Shown here piece after piece: positions 1-7,238 of a stretch of DNA of 23,573 nucleotides. The translations under genes were made by a program, and so were the position numbers. The notes under the pieces were generated by a model. It was not told where the DNA came from. It ran no database searches and was given only the letters and a program-made list of their open reading frames with translations. The stretch's first letter is position 1. Each line of letters begins with the position of its first letter. The stretch comes from DASTPP01 sp035762175 (GTDB lineage Bacteria; Myxococcota_A; Polyangia; Polyangiales; Polyangiaceae), in NCBI GenBank assembly GCA_035762175.1, contig DASTPP010000009.1, positions 1 to 23,573 of the forward strand. The letters run 5' to 3'.

Positions 1-2
1 TG

Positions 3-1010
3 GCCTGTAGCCTCGTGCTTTCGGCCTACCAGCGCTCGACCGACACGCAAGGGCGCTGGCTCGACGCGCAACGGCTGTACGAACAGCTCGGCGGGCCGCC
101 GTCGTCGAAGACCTCCTTCCGCAACGGCGCCCGCCGCTGCCGGCGCCTGCTCGAGGCGCTCGTGTGCCGCGGCCTCGCCGGGCTCGCGGCGGACGCGCCG
201 CCGCCCCTCCGCGGCCGGCTTTCGCACTTCGCCGACGTGCTGATCCCCGATGGCTGCGCCTTCAAGCTCGCCGCCGCCCTCTCGGGCCTCTACCAGGGCA
301 CGGGCACGGCGGCCGAGCTGAAACTGCACGCCGTCTACAGCGTGCGCGAGGGCGGTGCCGTCGCCGTCACCCCCTCGGCGGGCAACGTGCACGATAGCGA
401 CGGCTTCTGGCCGGCGACGTGGCAAGAGGGCGCCCTCTACCTCTGGGACCTCGGCTATCAACACAACGGCCGCTTCCTCGACGCCCAGGCCGCCGGCGCC
501 CACGTGCTGCAGCGGCTCAAGCACAAGGCCAACCCCGTCGCCCTGCGCTCGTACGGGCCCACCGGCGCCAGCCGCTTTCTGGCGCACGACGACGGCCGGC
601 CGATGCGCCTGGACGAGGCCATCACGTTCGGCTTCGTGCACAAGCGGGCCGTGCTCGACTTGGACATCGAGCTCCGCGACGAGGCGGGCCGGCGGGCGGT
701 GGCGCGCGTGGTGTGCGTGCCCTTCGACGGCGAAGACCGCTCCTACCTGACGACGCTGCCGCGCGCGATCTTTTCCGCCCACGACGTCGCCGAATTGTAC
801 CGAATCCGCTGGGAAGTGGAATTGCTGTTCCGTTCGTGGAAGGGCGCCCTGCGGCTCGACGAGGTCGAGCGGCTGCGCCACCCCGCGTCCCTGCAGACGG
901 CCGTCTACGCCGCCCTGTGCGCCTCGCTCTTGAGCACCGACGCCCATCGTCGACTCGAGGCGCTCGGCCGAGTGCACGCCGCCGCGTCGCCCGCGGCGTT
1001 TCCCCCCTGA
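3..1010 (+). CDS. IS4-family DDE transposase, main part (5' end outside window)
   Basis: Transposase of an IS4-type insertion sequence; it would cut and join the element's ends in the cytoplasm. The frame is open from the first bases of the window, so the N-terminus lies upstream. Counting residues from the GTG at 15, the RNase H-fold acidic residues are D79 (in IPDGCAF) and D145 (in YLWDLGYQ), and the IS4 signature Y-x2-R-x3-E-x6-K is exact at Y262, R265, E269 and K276 (YRIRWEVELLFRSWK). The frame ends at a TGA right after a run of six C's. Homologous-looking coding continues in the +1 frame to 1254, so this is probably not the true C-terminus. The catalytic core is complete, so the protein may still work if the frame is restored. 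Family assignment is firm; activity is unknown. Confidence 0.85.
   Translation, partial: ACSLVLSAYQRSTDTQGRWLDAQRLYEQLGGPPSSKTSFRNGARRCRRLLEALVCRGLAGLAADAPPPLRGRLSHFADVLIPDGCAFKLAAALSGLYQGTGTAAELKLHAVYSVREGGAVAVTPSAGNVHDSDGFWPATWQEGALYLWDLGYQHNGRFLDAQAAGAHVLQRLKHKANPVALRSYGPTGASRFLAHDDGRPMRLDEAITFGFVHKRAVLDLDIELRDEAGRRAVARVVCVPFDGEDRSYLTTLPRAIFSAHDVAELYRIRWEVELLFRSWKGALRLDEVERLRHPASLQTAVYAALCASLLSTDAHRRLEALGRVHAAASPAAFPP
1002..1010 (+). promoter_or_regulatory. Candidate +1 frameshift site (CCC CCC TGA)
   Basis: The zero frame reads TTT CCC CCC TGA. A proline tRNA on the last CCC could re-pair on the overlapping CCT one base downstream, bypassing the TGA and entering the frame that stays open to 1254. 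CCC followed by a stop or U is a known shift-prone arrangement (described for Listeria phage PSA structural genes). The simpler alternative is a one-base expansion of the C run, by mutation or sequencing error. Confidence 0.35.
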
Positions 1011-1254
1011 GCCGCCGCGGCCGGCCGAGCGAACGCGCTTCGCCCTCGCGCTGCAATTGGGCCGCGCGCTGCCCGCCCTGGTCGCGCTCGTGCGCGCAGT
1101 TCACCTCGGCGACGAACTCGGCGCGCGCCGCGCCGGCCGCACGATCGCCGACGCCATCCTGCGCGGCGCGCGCGACCGCCGCCGCGAGCGGCGCGTGCGC
1201 TCGGTGCTCGATCAACAACGCCGCCAGGAGCCGCTGCGCTCCGTTCGTCGGTGA
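1009..1254 (+). CDS. C-terminal part of the IS4 transposase in the shifted (+1) frame
   Basis: Directly after the TGA of the main transposase frame, the +1 frame reads on without a stop to a TGA at 1252-1254. It gives about 80 residues that are mostly helical, rich in Arg, Ala and Leu, and end in a basic tail. The first ATG in this frame (1057) has no convincing ribosome binding site, and coding character begins before it, which argues for continuation of the upstream protein rather than a separate gene. Removing one C from the C run at 1002-1007, or slipping +1 there, would give one uninterrupted transposase of a usual IS4 length (over 410 residues). The identity as a C-terminus is inferred from position and composition, not from a recognised domain. 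Confidence 0.55.
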   Translation, partial: EPPRPAERTRFALALQLGRALPALVALVRAVHLGDELGARRAGRTIADAILRGARDRRRERRVRSVLDQQRRQEPLRSVRR

Positions 1255-1289
1255 GGCTTCGTTCTCCCGGAGGCGTCCATGTACACCCT

Positions 1290-1713
1290 CACGTTCCCCG
1301 CCATGGTCGGAAGACATGTGCCCGGACTCGCCTCTTTGGCCGCCGCCCGGAAAAACAATCTCCTCATTGTAGCCATCGTCGGTGCCGAAGTCGTGGAGCT
1401 TGAAAGTGTCGAACGAGTAGTGCACCTCGGGGAAGGATGTGCGCGCCGACAACTCGAGCCCATTGAAGGTCACAAACTCGGTCAAGTCGATTGTGCGGGT
1501 TTCCCGGTGCCCTCGATGGCCGCGAACTTGGTCCTCAATAACGTCATACGCTGAATTCATGAGCCGTGTGACAAGGTCAAGAGCTCTCAAGAGAGAGCTC
1601 TTCCCGCTGTCGTTCGGGCCGATGAGGGCGTGCAGCGGCGTGAGGTGGAGGGACGCGTTTTGGATGCAGCCGTACCCCTTGATGGAGAGCTGCTCGATGA
1701 AAACCCGACTCAT
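1290..1713 (-). pseudogene. OLD-like AAA ATPase, N-terminal remnant
   Basis: The frame starts at ATG 1713 (a second in-frame ATG lies at 1728). Residues 1-15 are a typical SMC/OLD-like first strand, followed by a perfect Walker A (GPNDSGKSSLL) about 30 residues in, then a helix and a beta-rich stretch. Such ATPases work with TOPRIM nuclease domains or as parts of defence and DNA-repair systems, but no Walker B, signature or nuclease part is present. The recognisable sequence fades near 1290, where the IS4-type element ends; beyond that the open frame is only the antisense of the transposase. It is therefore a gene truncated by the insertion. This stretch is clearly less GC-rich than its neighbours, suggesting an acquired gene. 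The exact junction cannot be fixed because the other end of the IS is outside the window. Confidence 0.7.
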
Positions 1714-1851
1714 GTGGCGCCTAACCATAGCGCGTTGTCAGGGCACTTGGGGCAAGCGGGTGCAGGGGCGCGGATTTTTCTGAGCCGATGGATCCCGGGA
1801 CCGCTCTGGGGCCAGCGTGACTGCGTGGTGGGTTGTTTGAGCTACGCGGAG

Positions 1852-1974
1852 TCAGGCGCGAGGTCGACTGCTGCCCAGAATGAGTCGCGTCATTCCGATG
1901 GGCGAGCACGCCAAGCATGAGCGGACGCGTTTGACCCACGCTCCGTCGTCGGGCCGCAGGAGGACGATGGCACA
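1852..1974 (-). pseudogene. HAD-type phosphatase, C-terminal fragment cut off by the ISAs1 element
   Basis: Reading leftward from the ISAs1 insertion point, and counting the 10-bp target duplication once, the frame of the HAD gene at 3212-3574 continues exactly: 40 more codons (beginning CAIVLLRPDDGAWVKRV) and a TGA at 1852-1854. The first residues look like the last strand and helix of a HAD hydrolase, where an acidic Asp-Asp/Trp-Val stretch is common. Alone it has no start and is not expected to be expressed. Together the two fragments would encode a 161-residue protein. Continuity of the frame is seen directly; the domain match of this short tail is inference. Confidence 0.65.
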
Positions 1975-1984
1975 GGCTACGCCC
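1975..1984. repeat. Target-site duplication, left copy
   Basis: GGCTACGCCC, directly next to the left inverted repeat. It pairs with GGCTCCGCCC at 3212-3221 (9 of 10 identical). The single mismatch suggests an insertion that is not brand new. Confidence 0.8.
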
Positions 1985-2003
1985 CAGGGTGAGCGCACCT
2001 ACG
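1985..2003 (+). repeat. Left terminal inverted repeat of the ISAs1 element
   Basis: 19-bp repeat beginning CAGGGTGAGCGCACC. It matches the reverse complement of 3193-3211 at 17 of 19 positions, and lies just beyond the transposase stop codon at 2014. Confidence 0.85.
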
Positions 2004-2013
2004 GCAGGTAATT

Positions 2014-3150
2014 TTACGGGGTCCCCAGCGACAGCAGGTGCAGCAGGTAGGTCGGGCTGAGCGCCGCCCGCTTCTGTTTGCGCACGAGGCCGCCTTGATG
2101 CGAGGTATCCCGTTGGAGCAACGTCAACGCCATCCGGCGTACGGCCGCGAGGTTCTCGGCCCCGTGGCCCTTGCGGATCGGGCACGCGTCCTCCGCGAGG
2201 CCGACGTCGAGCGACCAATGCAGTTGATTTTCGACCGACCCGTGGGCCCGGATCTTCGTCGCCAGGGCCCGCGCATCCGCCGGGAGGCTGGTAATGTAGT
2301 ACCGGACCTCGGTGCTCGTGCGGCCCCCGAGCGTGCGCGTGCGCTCGACGCGCACCGCCGTGCGCAGGCCGGCCCAGCGCGCGTCGGCCGCGGGCGTGCC
2401 TTCGAGCCCGAGGGCGAGCACGCGCCGGCGTTCGTGGCGGCCGTGGCCGCGCGAGCAGGCGACGTAGGACGTGGTCGGCGGGGGCTTGCCGGGCCCTTCG
2501 AACAAAGCCCGGACGCGGTCGTGCAACGCGCGGCGATTGCCGCGCAGGCACAGCAGGTAGTCGGCGCCCGCCTCGCGGACCGCGTGGGCTACGGCGCGCG
2601 TGCAGTTGCCGGCGTCGGTGGTGACGGTGGCGCCCTTGAGTTCGAGCACGGCCAAGAGCTCGACGAGCGCGGCCGCCTCGCCGGGGGCGCCGTTGGTGGC
2701 GCGCTGGCCGAGCAGCAGGCGCTGGTCGGTCGCCCAGACATGCAGAAGGTGCAGCGGGTTGTTCGCCCCGGCGTGCTCGACCGCCCCGCGCACGGCCTTG
2801 CCATCGGCGGCCACGACCTGGCCGCGAAGGGCGCCCGCGAGCGCCTCGGCCCACGCGGCGAAGGCGTCGGCGAAGGCGCGTGGGCGCATCGCCTCGAACG
2901 CCCGCCGGATCGTGTCCGCCGACGGCGGCCCTTTGGGCAGGTCGATGAGGGCGGCGAGCCAGTCCTTGCGCTCGTCGGCGAAGTCCGCCAACTCGTCCCA
3001 CCCGCGCGCGCCGGTGAGCGTGCCTGCCAAGGCGAGGAAGATCAGCGACAGAAGCGGGTGCAGCGTCCGGCTGCGCTTGCGACGGTCAGGCAGCGGCCCG
3101 AAGTGGGTGCGAAGCAAGCGGACGGCAGCGGAGGGCGTGGGGCGGGACAT
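2014..3150 (-). CDS. ISAs1-family DDE transposase
   Basis: Complete 378-residue transposase starting at ATG 3150, with a purine-rich GGGGGG stretch just upstream, and ending in TAA. An N-terminal DDE_Tnp_1-associated helical region (about residues 8-100) is followed by the catalytic core: D116 in AADGKAVRGA, D179 in VTTDAGNC, and E307 in the family hallmark HGSVENQLHWSLDVGLAED. The second motif is usually DAMGCQ in this family; here it is DAGNCT, a mild variation that keeps the Asp. Length is normal for ISAs1. With intact termini and all catalytic residues, the element could be active. Regulation is not visible beyond its own short leader between the terminal repeat and the start codon. Confidence 0.92.
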   Translation of the reverse strand: MSRPTPSAAVRLLRTHFGPLPDRRKRSRTLHPLLSLIFLALAGTLTGARGWDELADFADERKDWLAALIDLPKGPPSADTIRRAFEAMRPRAFADAFAAWAEALAGALRGQVVAADGKAVRGAVEHAGANNPLHLLHVWATDQRLLLGQRATNGAPGEAAALVELLAVLELKGATVTTDAGNCTRAVAHAVREAGADYLLCLRGNRRALHDRVRALFEGPGKPPPTTSYVACSRGHGRHERRRVLALGLEGTPAADARWAGLRTAVRVERTRTLGGRTSTEVRYYITSLPADARALATKIRAHGSVENQLHWSLDVGLAEDACPIRKGHGAENLAAVRRMALTLLQRDTSHQGGLVRKQKRAALSPTYLLHLLSLGTP

Positions 3151-3192
3151 CGCCGCCCCCCTTCCCTCGGTCCCACAGCCGGCTCAGGCCCT

Positions 3193-3211
3193 CGTTGGTG
3201 CGCTCGCCCTG
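3193..3211 (-). repeat. Right terminal inverted repeat of the ISAs1 element
   Basis: Read on the minus strand it begins CAGGGCGAGCGCACC and matches the left repeat at 17 of 19 positions. It lies about 40 bp upstream of the transposase start at 3150. Confidence 0.85.
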
Positions 3212-3221
3212 GGCTCCGCCC
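3212..3221. repeat. Target-site duplication, right copy
   Basis: GGCTCCGCCC, directly next to the right inverted repeat and identical to the left copy at 9 of 10 positions. It is part of the HAD coding sequence (read on the minus strand). Confidence 0.8.
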
Positions 3222-3574
3222 ACACACTGCTCGGCGACCGCCTGCGAGTCGTCGACCAGCAGGTCGATGCCGAAGCCGGCCGGCGCCTTGGGCAGCCCCG
3301 AGCGGCCGAAGCGGCGGTCGTGCAGCCGCTGCGTGACGACGCCGTCGAGCCCGACGCCGTGCGCGGCGAAGAGCGCTCGGACGCGCCAGGGGTGGCGGTA
3401 GGAGCTCGTGTACACCCAGAGCTCGTGGCCCTCGGCGCGCAGCGAAACCAAGCGGGCGCGGGCGCCCCCCCGCAGCGGCTCGCCCAAGGGCACCCAGGGG
3501 CGAGTGGGCGCCTCGGTGGGGAAGGCCCGGCCGCACGGCAGCAGCGTGTCGTCGAGGTCGAAGGCGATGCGCAC
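3212..3574 (-). pseudogene. HAD-type phosphatase, N-terminal 121 codons, interrupted by the ISAs1 element
   Basis: The frame starts at GTG 3574, chosen because it puts the HAD motif I (FDLDDTLL, nucleophile and acid Asp) right at the N-terminus. Motif II is in ELWVYTSS, with a conserved Thr/Ser after the strand. Lys in LPKAPAGFG is a plausible motif III, and LLVDDS gives the motif IV acidic pair. It would be a small soluble Mg-dependent phosphohydrolase without an obvious cap domain; substrate unknown. The coding sequence is cut at codon 121 by the ISAs1 element. As it stands translation runs into the element and ends at 3086, giving 162 residues with a foreign tail of about 41. Since all HAD motifs lie before the insertion, residual activity is possible. 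The missing tail is at 1852-1974. Confidence 0.78.
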
Positions 3575-3759
3575 GGCATGCCCGCGAGCAACCGGGGCGC
3601 GTGGCTTCTTCCGCCCCGACGGACGGCGCGACGCTGCCCGCGGAGCGACCGCGCTGCGTGGGGCCGCAGGACGGGGGCAGTCGCCTCACGGTCTCGTCCA
3701 CGCAACCCGCTGTGGACGCGCCGAGCACGCTTCCCGCGGGTCGTGAGACGGCGAAACGG

Positions 3760-4149
3760 CTATCGCGTCGGCTCCGGCGCGGTGGCGGGCCGCGGAGGCC
3801 GCTCGGCCGTCACGAACTCCTCGACGACGAAGGCGCGCGTGCGCGACCGATCGAGGAAGCGCTCCTCGTCGGCGACGACCTGCTCGCCGGCGCCCGGCTT
3901 GAAGATGGCTGCCGCCCAGGCGAGGTAGGCGTCGCGGTCGGCGAAGACGAGCTCGGTCACGACGTCGAAGTCGATGGTCCCATCGTCGAGGTTGAGGGCG
4001 TCGCCGCGCACGAGGTAGCTGCGCTTGTAGACGAGCGGAGTCGGGGCCAGGCTGCGGATGAGCGGGATGTGCTCGGTCTCGTAGTGTTCGAGGAAGGCCT
4101 TCGTTTCGAGGTCTTGGCGCTTGGTGAGGAAGGCGAGAATTTTCAGCAT
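3760..4149 (-). CDS. EthD-domain protein
   Basis: 129-residue protein starting at ATG 4149 (MLKILAFLTKRQDLETKAF) and ending at TAG 3760. Upstream in-frame codons are Pro/Arg-rich and not protein-like, so the internal ATG was preferred. EthD proteins have a dimeric alpha/beta-barrel (ferredoxin-like) fold. The visible pattern fits: an N-terminal strand followed by HYETEHIPLIRSL, which resembles the family's Y-x-x-x-H-x-P-L motif, a central RSYLVRGD strand, and FADRDAYLAW leading into a last strand at AFVVEEFVT. Founding members accompany ether-degrading P450 systems; most relatives are unassigned stress or degradation accessories. No P450 is nearby, so the role is unknown. It lies 185 bp upstream of the split HAD gene on the same strand; co-transcription is possible but not shown. 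Confidence 0.8.
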   Translation of the reverse strand: MLKILAFLTKRQDLETKAFLEHYETEHIPLIRSLAPTPLVYKRSYLVRGDALNLDDGTIDFDVVTELVFADRDAYLAWAAAIFKPGAGEQVVADEERFLDRSRTRAFVVEEFVTAERPPRPATAPEPTR

Positions 4150-4707
4150 GGGTCGCTCTTGACAGGTCGGGGTGGGGTCGAGGCCCGGAGGCGTTCGAGG
4201 TCGTTGCGCTCGCCCCGCGGGGAAGGGGTGAGGTCGGTCGGCGCTCGCTCGGCGGAACCGAATCCAAGGCGAGCGACTGGGGGGAGGCACGAGGGCGCGG
4301 GGTGCGGACCCCGGTGCGAAGGCTCGGGATGCGAGGGCGGTGCGTGCTCGCCGTGAGGGGACCCGGGGCGGACGTTTCGTCGGCGGGGCCTCGCCTTGGG
4401 CCCGAGACGCTTGCGTGGGCTTACTGTCCGCGCCGTCGACGCCCGCATGGGCGGTGGTTCACCGCCGGGTCACGATGCGGCCACCCCGCGCGTCACGACG
4501 GCCACTCTTGAGCCGCCGTCTTGGGGGCGGGCGTGGGGGCGCCGAATGGCCCGCCCGGGAACGCGCTCCCTCGTTCGGGGACACGTCGTTTTGCTGCGCC
4601 CCGGTCGATTGGCACACGCTCTGTCGGCGGCAGAATCGTACCGAGAAACAGGAAGGCGTTCCTGGGTGCGTCGAGGCTTCTTTTCTGAGGTTTCCGCGAA
4701 GGCTCTT
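4150..4707. other. Intergenic stretch left of the IS1634-like element
   Basis: About 560 bp between the EthD gene and the left end of the IS1634-like element. All open frames here are short, Arg/Pro-rich and without ribosome binding sites. No RNA gene, promoter or remnant of a known gene was recognised. A GTTCACCGCCGGGTCA stretch near 4457-4472 resembles the ACCAC(T/C)GGGTC units found just outside the right end of the same element. Confidence 0.5.
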
Positions 4708-4726
4708 CACCCCAAGTTGACCACCC
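4708..4726 (+). repeat. Left terminal inverted repeat of the IS1634-like element
   Basis: CACCCCAAGTTGACCACCC, identical to the reverse complement of 7239-7257. The first nine bases recur at 4722-4730, giving a CACCCCAAG direct repeat with a 14-bp period that may serve as a doubled transposase contact. Confidence 0.9.
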
Positions 4727-4793
4727 CAAGGGGGGCAGGCTGGCATAACCCCTTGAGATTGTTGCCTTTTCTCGCGAGTTGGCCCGACTTTTT

Positions 4794-4805
4794 GTAGATA
4801 CAACC
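4794..4805 (+). repeat. Subterminal 12-bp inverted repeat, left copy
   Basis: GTAGATACAACC, 73 bp upstream of the transposase ATG. Its exact complement lies 10 bp after the stop codon (7184-7195). AT-rich compared with its surroundings. Confidence 0.7.
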
Positions 4806-4878
4806 TGGTCTCGCGACGTGCTCGCCAGAGCCTTTGCCCTCGACCGCCCATGAATCGCGTCGTAGACACACGACCGCC

Positions 4879-7173
4879 ATGCATCTGCGGGTCGTCAAGG
4901 TCCGGCGCCACGACACCGAGCGGCGCTACGTCCAGCTCGTCGAGAGCTTCCGTCGCCCCGACGGGGTCCCGGCGCACAAGCTGCTCGCCAGCCTCGGCGA
5001 CCTGCCCGAGCTGACGCTCGGCAACCTCAGGGTCGCCCTTGCGGCCTCGCGCCAGGGCCGCGCCCTGGTCCTGCCCGATGCGCCGCCGACGAGCACGGGC
5101 CCGATGACCGTGCGGGCCAACCTGCGTTACCTCGACCTCGCCGTCGCCTTGCACGTCTGGCGCGCCTCGCGCCTCGGGGACCTGCTCGGCTCGTTGCTGC
5201 CGCAGGGGCAGGAGACCCTTGGCCCCGCCGACGTGCTGACGGCCTTGGTGCTGCAGCGCTGCGTGGCGCCGCGCTCCAAGCGCTACGCGCAGCACTGGCT
5301 GCCCACCACCGCCTTGCCGGAGCTCTTGGGCATCGCCCCCGAGCGCTTCACCAACACGCGCATCCATCGCCTACTCGACGCGCTCGACCACGTCACCGGC
5401 ACGCTTCAGGCGCGCCTGCCCGAGGTGCTGCTCGCCGAGCAGGAGCCGGGCTTCGGTGCCTTGTTTCTCGACGTCACCGACGTGCACTTCGAGGGGCGAG
5501 GCCCCCAACTCGCCGCCTACACGCGCACCAAGGACGGGCACCCGCGGCGGCGCTGCGTCGGCGTCGTGTTGCTCTGCGACGAGGGGGGGCGGCCGCTGCG
5601 GTGGCACGTCGTCGCCGCCACGCGGCACGACGGCGACGTGATGGGCACGATGGTCGACGAACTGGCCGCTTGCCCCTGGGTCCAGCAGGCGCCCGTGGTG
5701 TGCGATCGCGCCATGGGCCAGAGCAAGGCGCTCGCCCGGCTCCATGCCCGCAAGGTGCGCTTCCTGACGGCCGTGCCGGTCTCCGAGATCGAGAGCACGA
5801 CCGAGGCCATCCCCTTGGGGCCGTTCCGGGCGCTGGCGCTCGGTGGCACCGACGAGACGCGCGAGCGCGATCACGCGCTCGCCGTGCAGGCGGCCGAGAA
5901 GGCGGGGTTTCTGCCCGTCGACGCCTCGACGTACGTGCTCGACCTCGGCGTCCGCCCGCGGCTGCGGCCGCTGCCGGAGTTCGACCCGAGCGACGAGGAC
6001 GCGCTGCCCGCCGAGGAAGAAGACGACGACGGGGAGCAAGAAGCGGCGGGGGCGGGGGCGCGCGCGGTCGCCGCAAAAGCCGCCCCGACGCCCGAGCCCC
6101 CGGGCCTTCGAGGCGCGGCGGCCGTGCTGGCCGAAGCGAAGGCGCTGCGCGCGCAGCTGGAGTCGGGTACCTACCGGTCGGCGGCCGAGCTGGCGCGCGC
6201 GGTGGGGGTCTCGCAGGCGAGGTTGTCGCAGACCTTCGCGCTCTTGCGGCTGACGCCAGACCTGCAAGAGGAGCTCGAGAGCGGTCGGGCGCCGGAGGTC
6301 TCCGAGCGCCAGGTGCGCCCGCTGGTGCGGATGAACGCCGAGGAGCAGCGCATCGCCTTCGCGGCGCTGCAAGCGCGCCCGCCGCGGCCGCAGAGGTTGC
6401 CCGTGACCAAGCGGCGCCGGCCGACGACGCCCGAGCCCCGCCCCGAGCCGCCGTGGCAGCGCATGGTCGTCTATTTCAACCCCACGATGTGTCTCGACCA
6501 GCGAGCGCGTGCCGCGCGACACCTGGCGGAGATCGAGGCCTTCGTGGCGGGGCTGAACGCGAGGCTAGCGCAGCCGCGCAGTCGGCGCACGGCCGACGAG
6601 GTCGAGCGGCAGGTGCGCCGCGCGCTCGAGCGGCGCCAATTGCGGAGGTGGCATCGGGTCGAGGTGAGTACCGACGAGGTCAGCAAGCGGCACCACGTGC
6701 GTTGCACGCTCGACGAGGAGGCGTGGCGCAAGCGGCGACAGTATGACGGGCTGGTGGTGCTGGTCGGGCACGCCGAGCTGCCGCAGCAAACGGGGGCCGA
6801 GCTGGTGCGGCTATACCGGGCGAAGGACGCGGTGGAGAAGGATTTTCAGACCATCAAGGGGGTCGTGAAGCTGCGCCCGATCTTCCATCACACGGACCCG
6901 AAGGTGCGGGCGCACGTGACGCTTTGCATGCTGGCGCTGTTGCTCAACCGGCTCGTCGAGCGAGCGCTGGTTGGCAGCGCGCTGAAGACCGCGGCGATGG
7001 CCTGGGAGGTGCTGGGCACGTGCCACCTGAACCTGCTGACGTCGCACCCGGCGTTGGGGCCGCTGTACACGGTGACGACGCCGACGGCGGCGCAGCAGGC
7101 GCTGCTGCGACATTTGGGCCTGCGCAGGCTGGCGGACGACCGGGAGGTGGCCGCGACGCTGGTTGCGCGGTGA
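4879..7173 (+). CDS. IS1634-like DDE transposase with an inserted ParB/KorB-like HTH domain
   Basis: 764 residues from ATG 4879, chosen because MHLRVVKVRRHDT matches the usual IS1634 N-terminus; an in-frame TTG lies at 4834. The core has D198 (LFLDVTDVHFEG), D276 (VVCDRAMGQSK) and E653 in the IS4-superfamily signature Y646-x2-K649-x3-E653-x6-K660, with Lys in place of Arg. Between D276 and E653 sits an extra block: an acidic linker (about 368-414, with runs of Glu/Asp), a helix, a tri-helical HTH (about 432-498, core AAELARAVGVSQARLSQTFA then LLRLTPDLQEELESG) like the central DNA-binding domain of ParB/KorB, and a basic Pro-rich linker (about 499-524). Family sequence resumes near residue 525. 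Ordinary relatives are roughly 550-600 residues. The extra domain may add a second DNA-binding specificity; that is inference. Confidence 0.88.
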   Translation: MHLRVVKVRRHDTERRYVQLVESFRRPDGVPAHKLLASLGDLPELTLGNLRVALAASRQGRALVLPDAPPTSTGPMTVRANLRYLDLAVALHVWRASRLGDLLGSLLPQGQETLGPADVLTALVLQRCVAPRSKRYAQHWLPTTALPELLGIAPERFTNTRIHRLLDALDHVTGTLQARLPEVLLAEQEPGFGALFLDVTDVHFEGRGPQLAAYTRTKDGHPRRRCVGVVLLCDEGGRPLRWHVVAATRHDGDVMGTMVDELAACPWVQQAPVVCDRAMGQSKALARLHARKVRFLTAVPVSEIESTTEAIPLGPFRALALGGTDETRERDHALAVQAAEKAGFLPVDASTYVLDLGVRPRLRPLPEFDPSDEDALPAEEEDDDGEQEAAGAGARAVAAKAAPTPEPPGLRGAAAVLAEAKALRAQLESGTYRSAAELARAVGVSQARLSQTFALLRLTPDLQEELESGRAPEVSERQVRPLVRMNAEEQRIAFAALQARPPRPQRLPVTKRRRPTTPEPRPEPPWQRMVVYFNPTMCLDQRARAARHLAEIEAFVAGLNARLAQPRSRRTADEVERQVRRALERRQLRRWHRVEVSTDEVSKRHHVRCTLDEEAWRKRRQYDGLVVLVGHAELPQQTGAELVRLYRAKDAVEKDFQTIKGVVKLRPIFHHTDPKVRAHVTLCMLALLLNRLVERALVGSALKTAAMAWEVLGTCHLNLLTSHPALGPLYTVTTPTAAQQALLRHLGLRRLADDREVAATLVAR

Positions 7174-7183
7174 CGACGGCCGG

Positions 7184-7195
7184 GGTTGTATCTAC
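7184..7195 (-). repeat. Subterminal 12-bp inverted repeat, right copy
   Basis: GGTTGTATCTAC on the plus strand, exact inverted match to 4794-4805. It follows the transposase TGA by 10 bp. Confidence 0.7.
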
Positions 7196-7238
7196 GCCGA
7201 GCCACCGCAGCCCGGAATTCCTGCGGTCTGCTCGCGGA

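Larger units (their letters stand above)
1985..3211 (-). mobile_element. ISAs1-family insertion sequence, complete (1227 bp)
   Basis: The element is bounded by imperfect inverted repeats of 19 bp (17 matches), beginning CAGGGTGAGCGCACC on the left and CAGGGCGAGCGCACC on the right, read inward. It holds one transposase gene on the minus strand. It is flanked by 10-bp direct repeats GGCTACGCCC (1975-1984) and GGCTCCGCCC (3212-3221), which differ at one base. Size, repeat start (CAGGG) and duplication length are normal for ISAs1-family elements. It lies inside a HAD phosphatase gene. Confidence 0.88.

Noticed and set aside
622..1290. Extension of the OLD-like ATPase frame leftward across the IS4 transposase
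   Set aside because: The open frame does continue to 622, but that part is antisense to the transposase and shows no ATPase motif. The gene is judged truncated near 1290.
1721..3001. Minus-strand frame of 426 codons overlapping the ISAs1 transposase
   Set aside because: Out-of-frame shadow of the transposase; the annotated frame has the complete DDE motifs and a proper start.
2038..3336. Plus-strand frame of 432 codons across the ISAs1 element and the HAD gene
   Set aside because: Spans the element boundary and is antisense to two recognisable genes; Arg/Ala/Gly-rich with no domain.
4459..5367. Minus-strand frame at the left end of the IS1634-like element
   Set aside because: Crosses the perfect inverted repeat and is antisense to the transposase N-terminus; no coding features.
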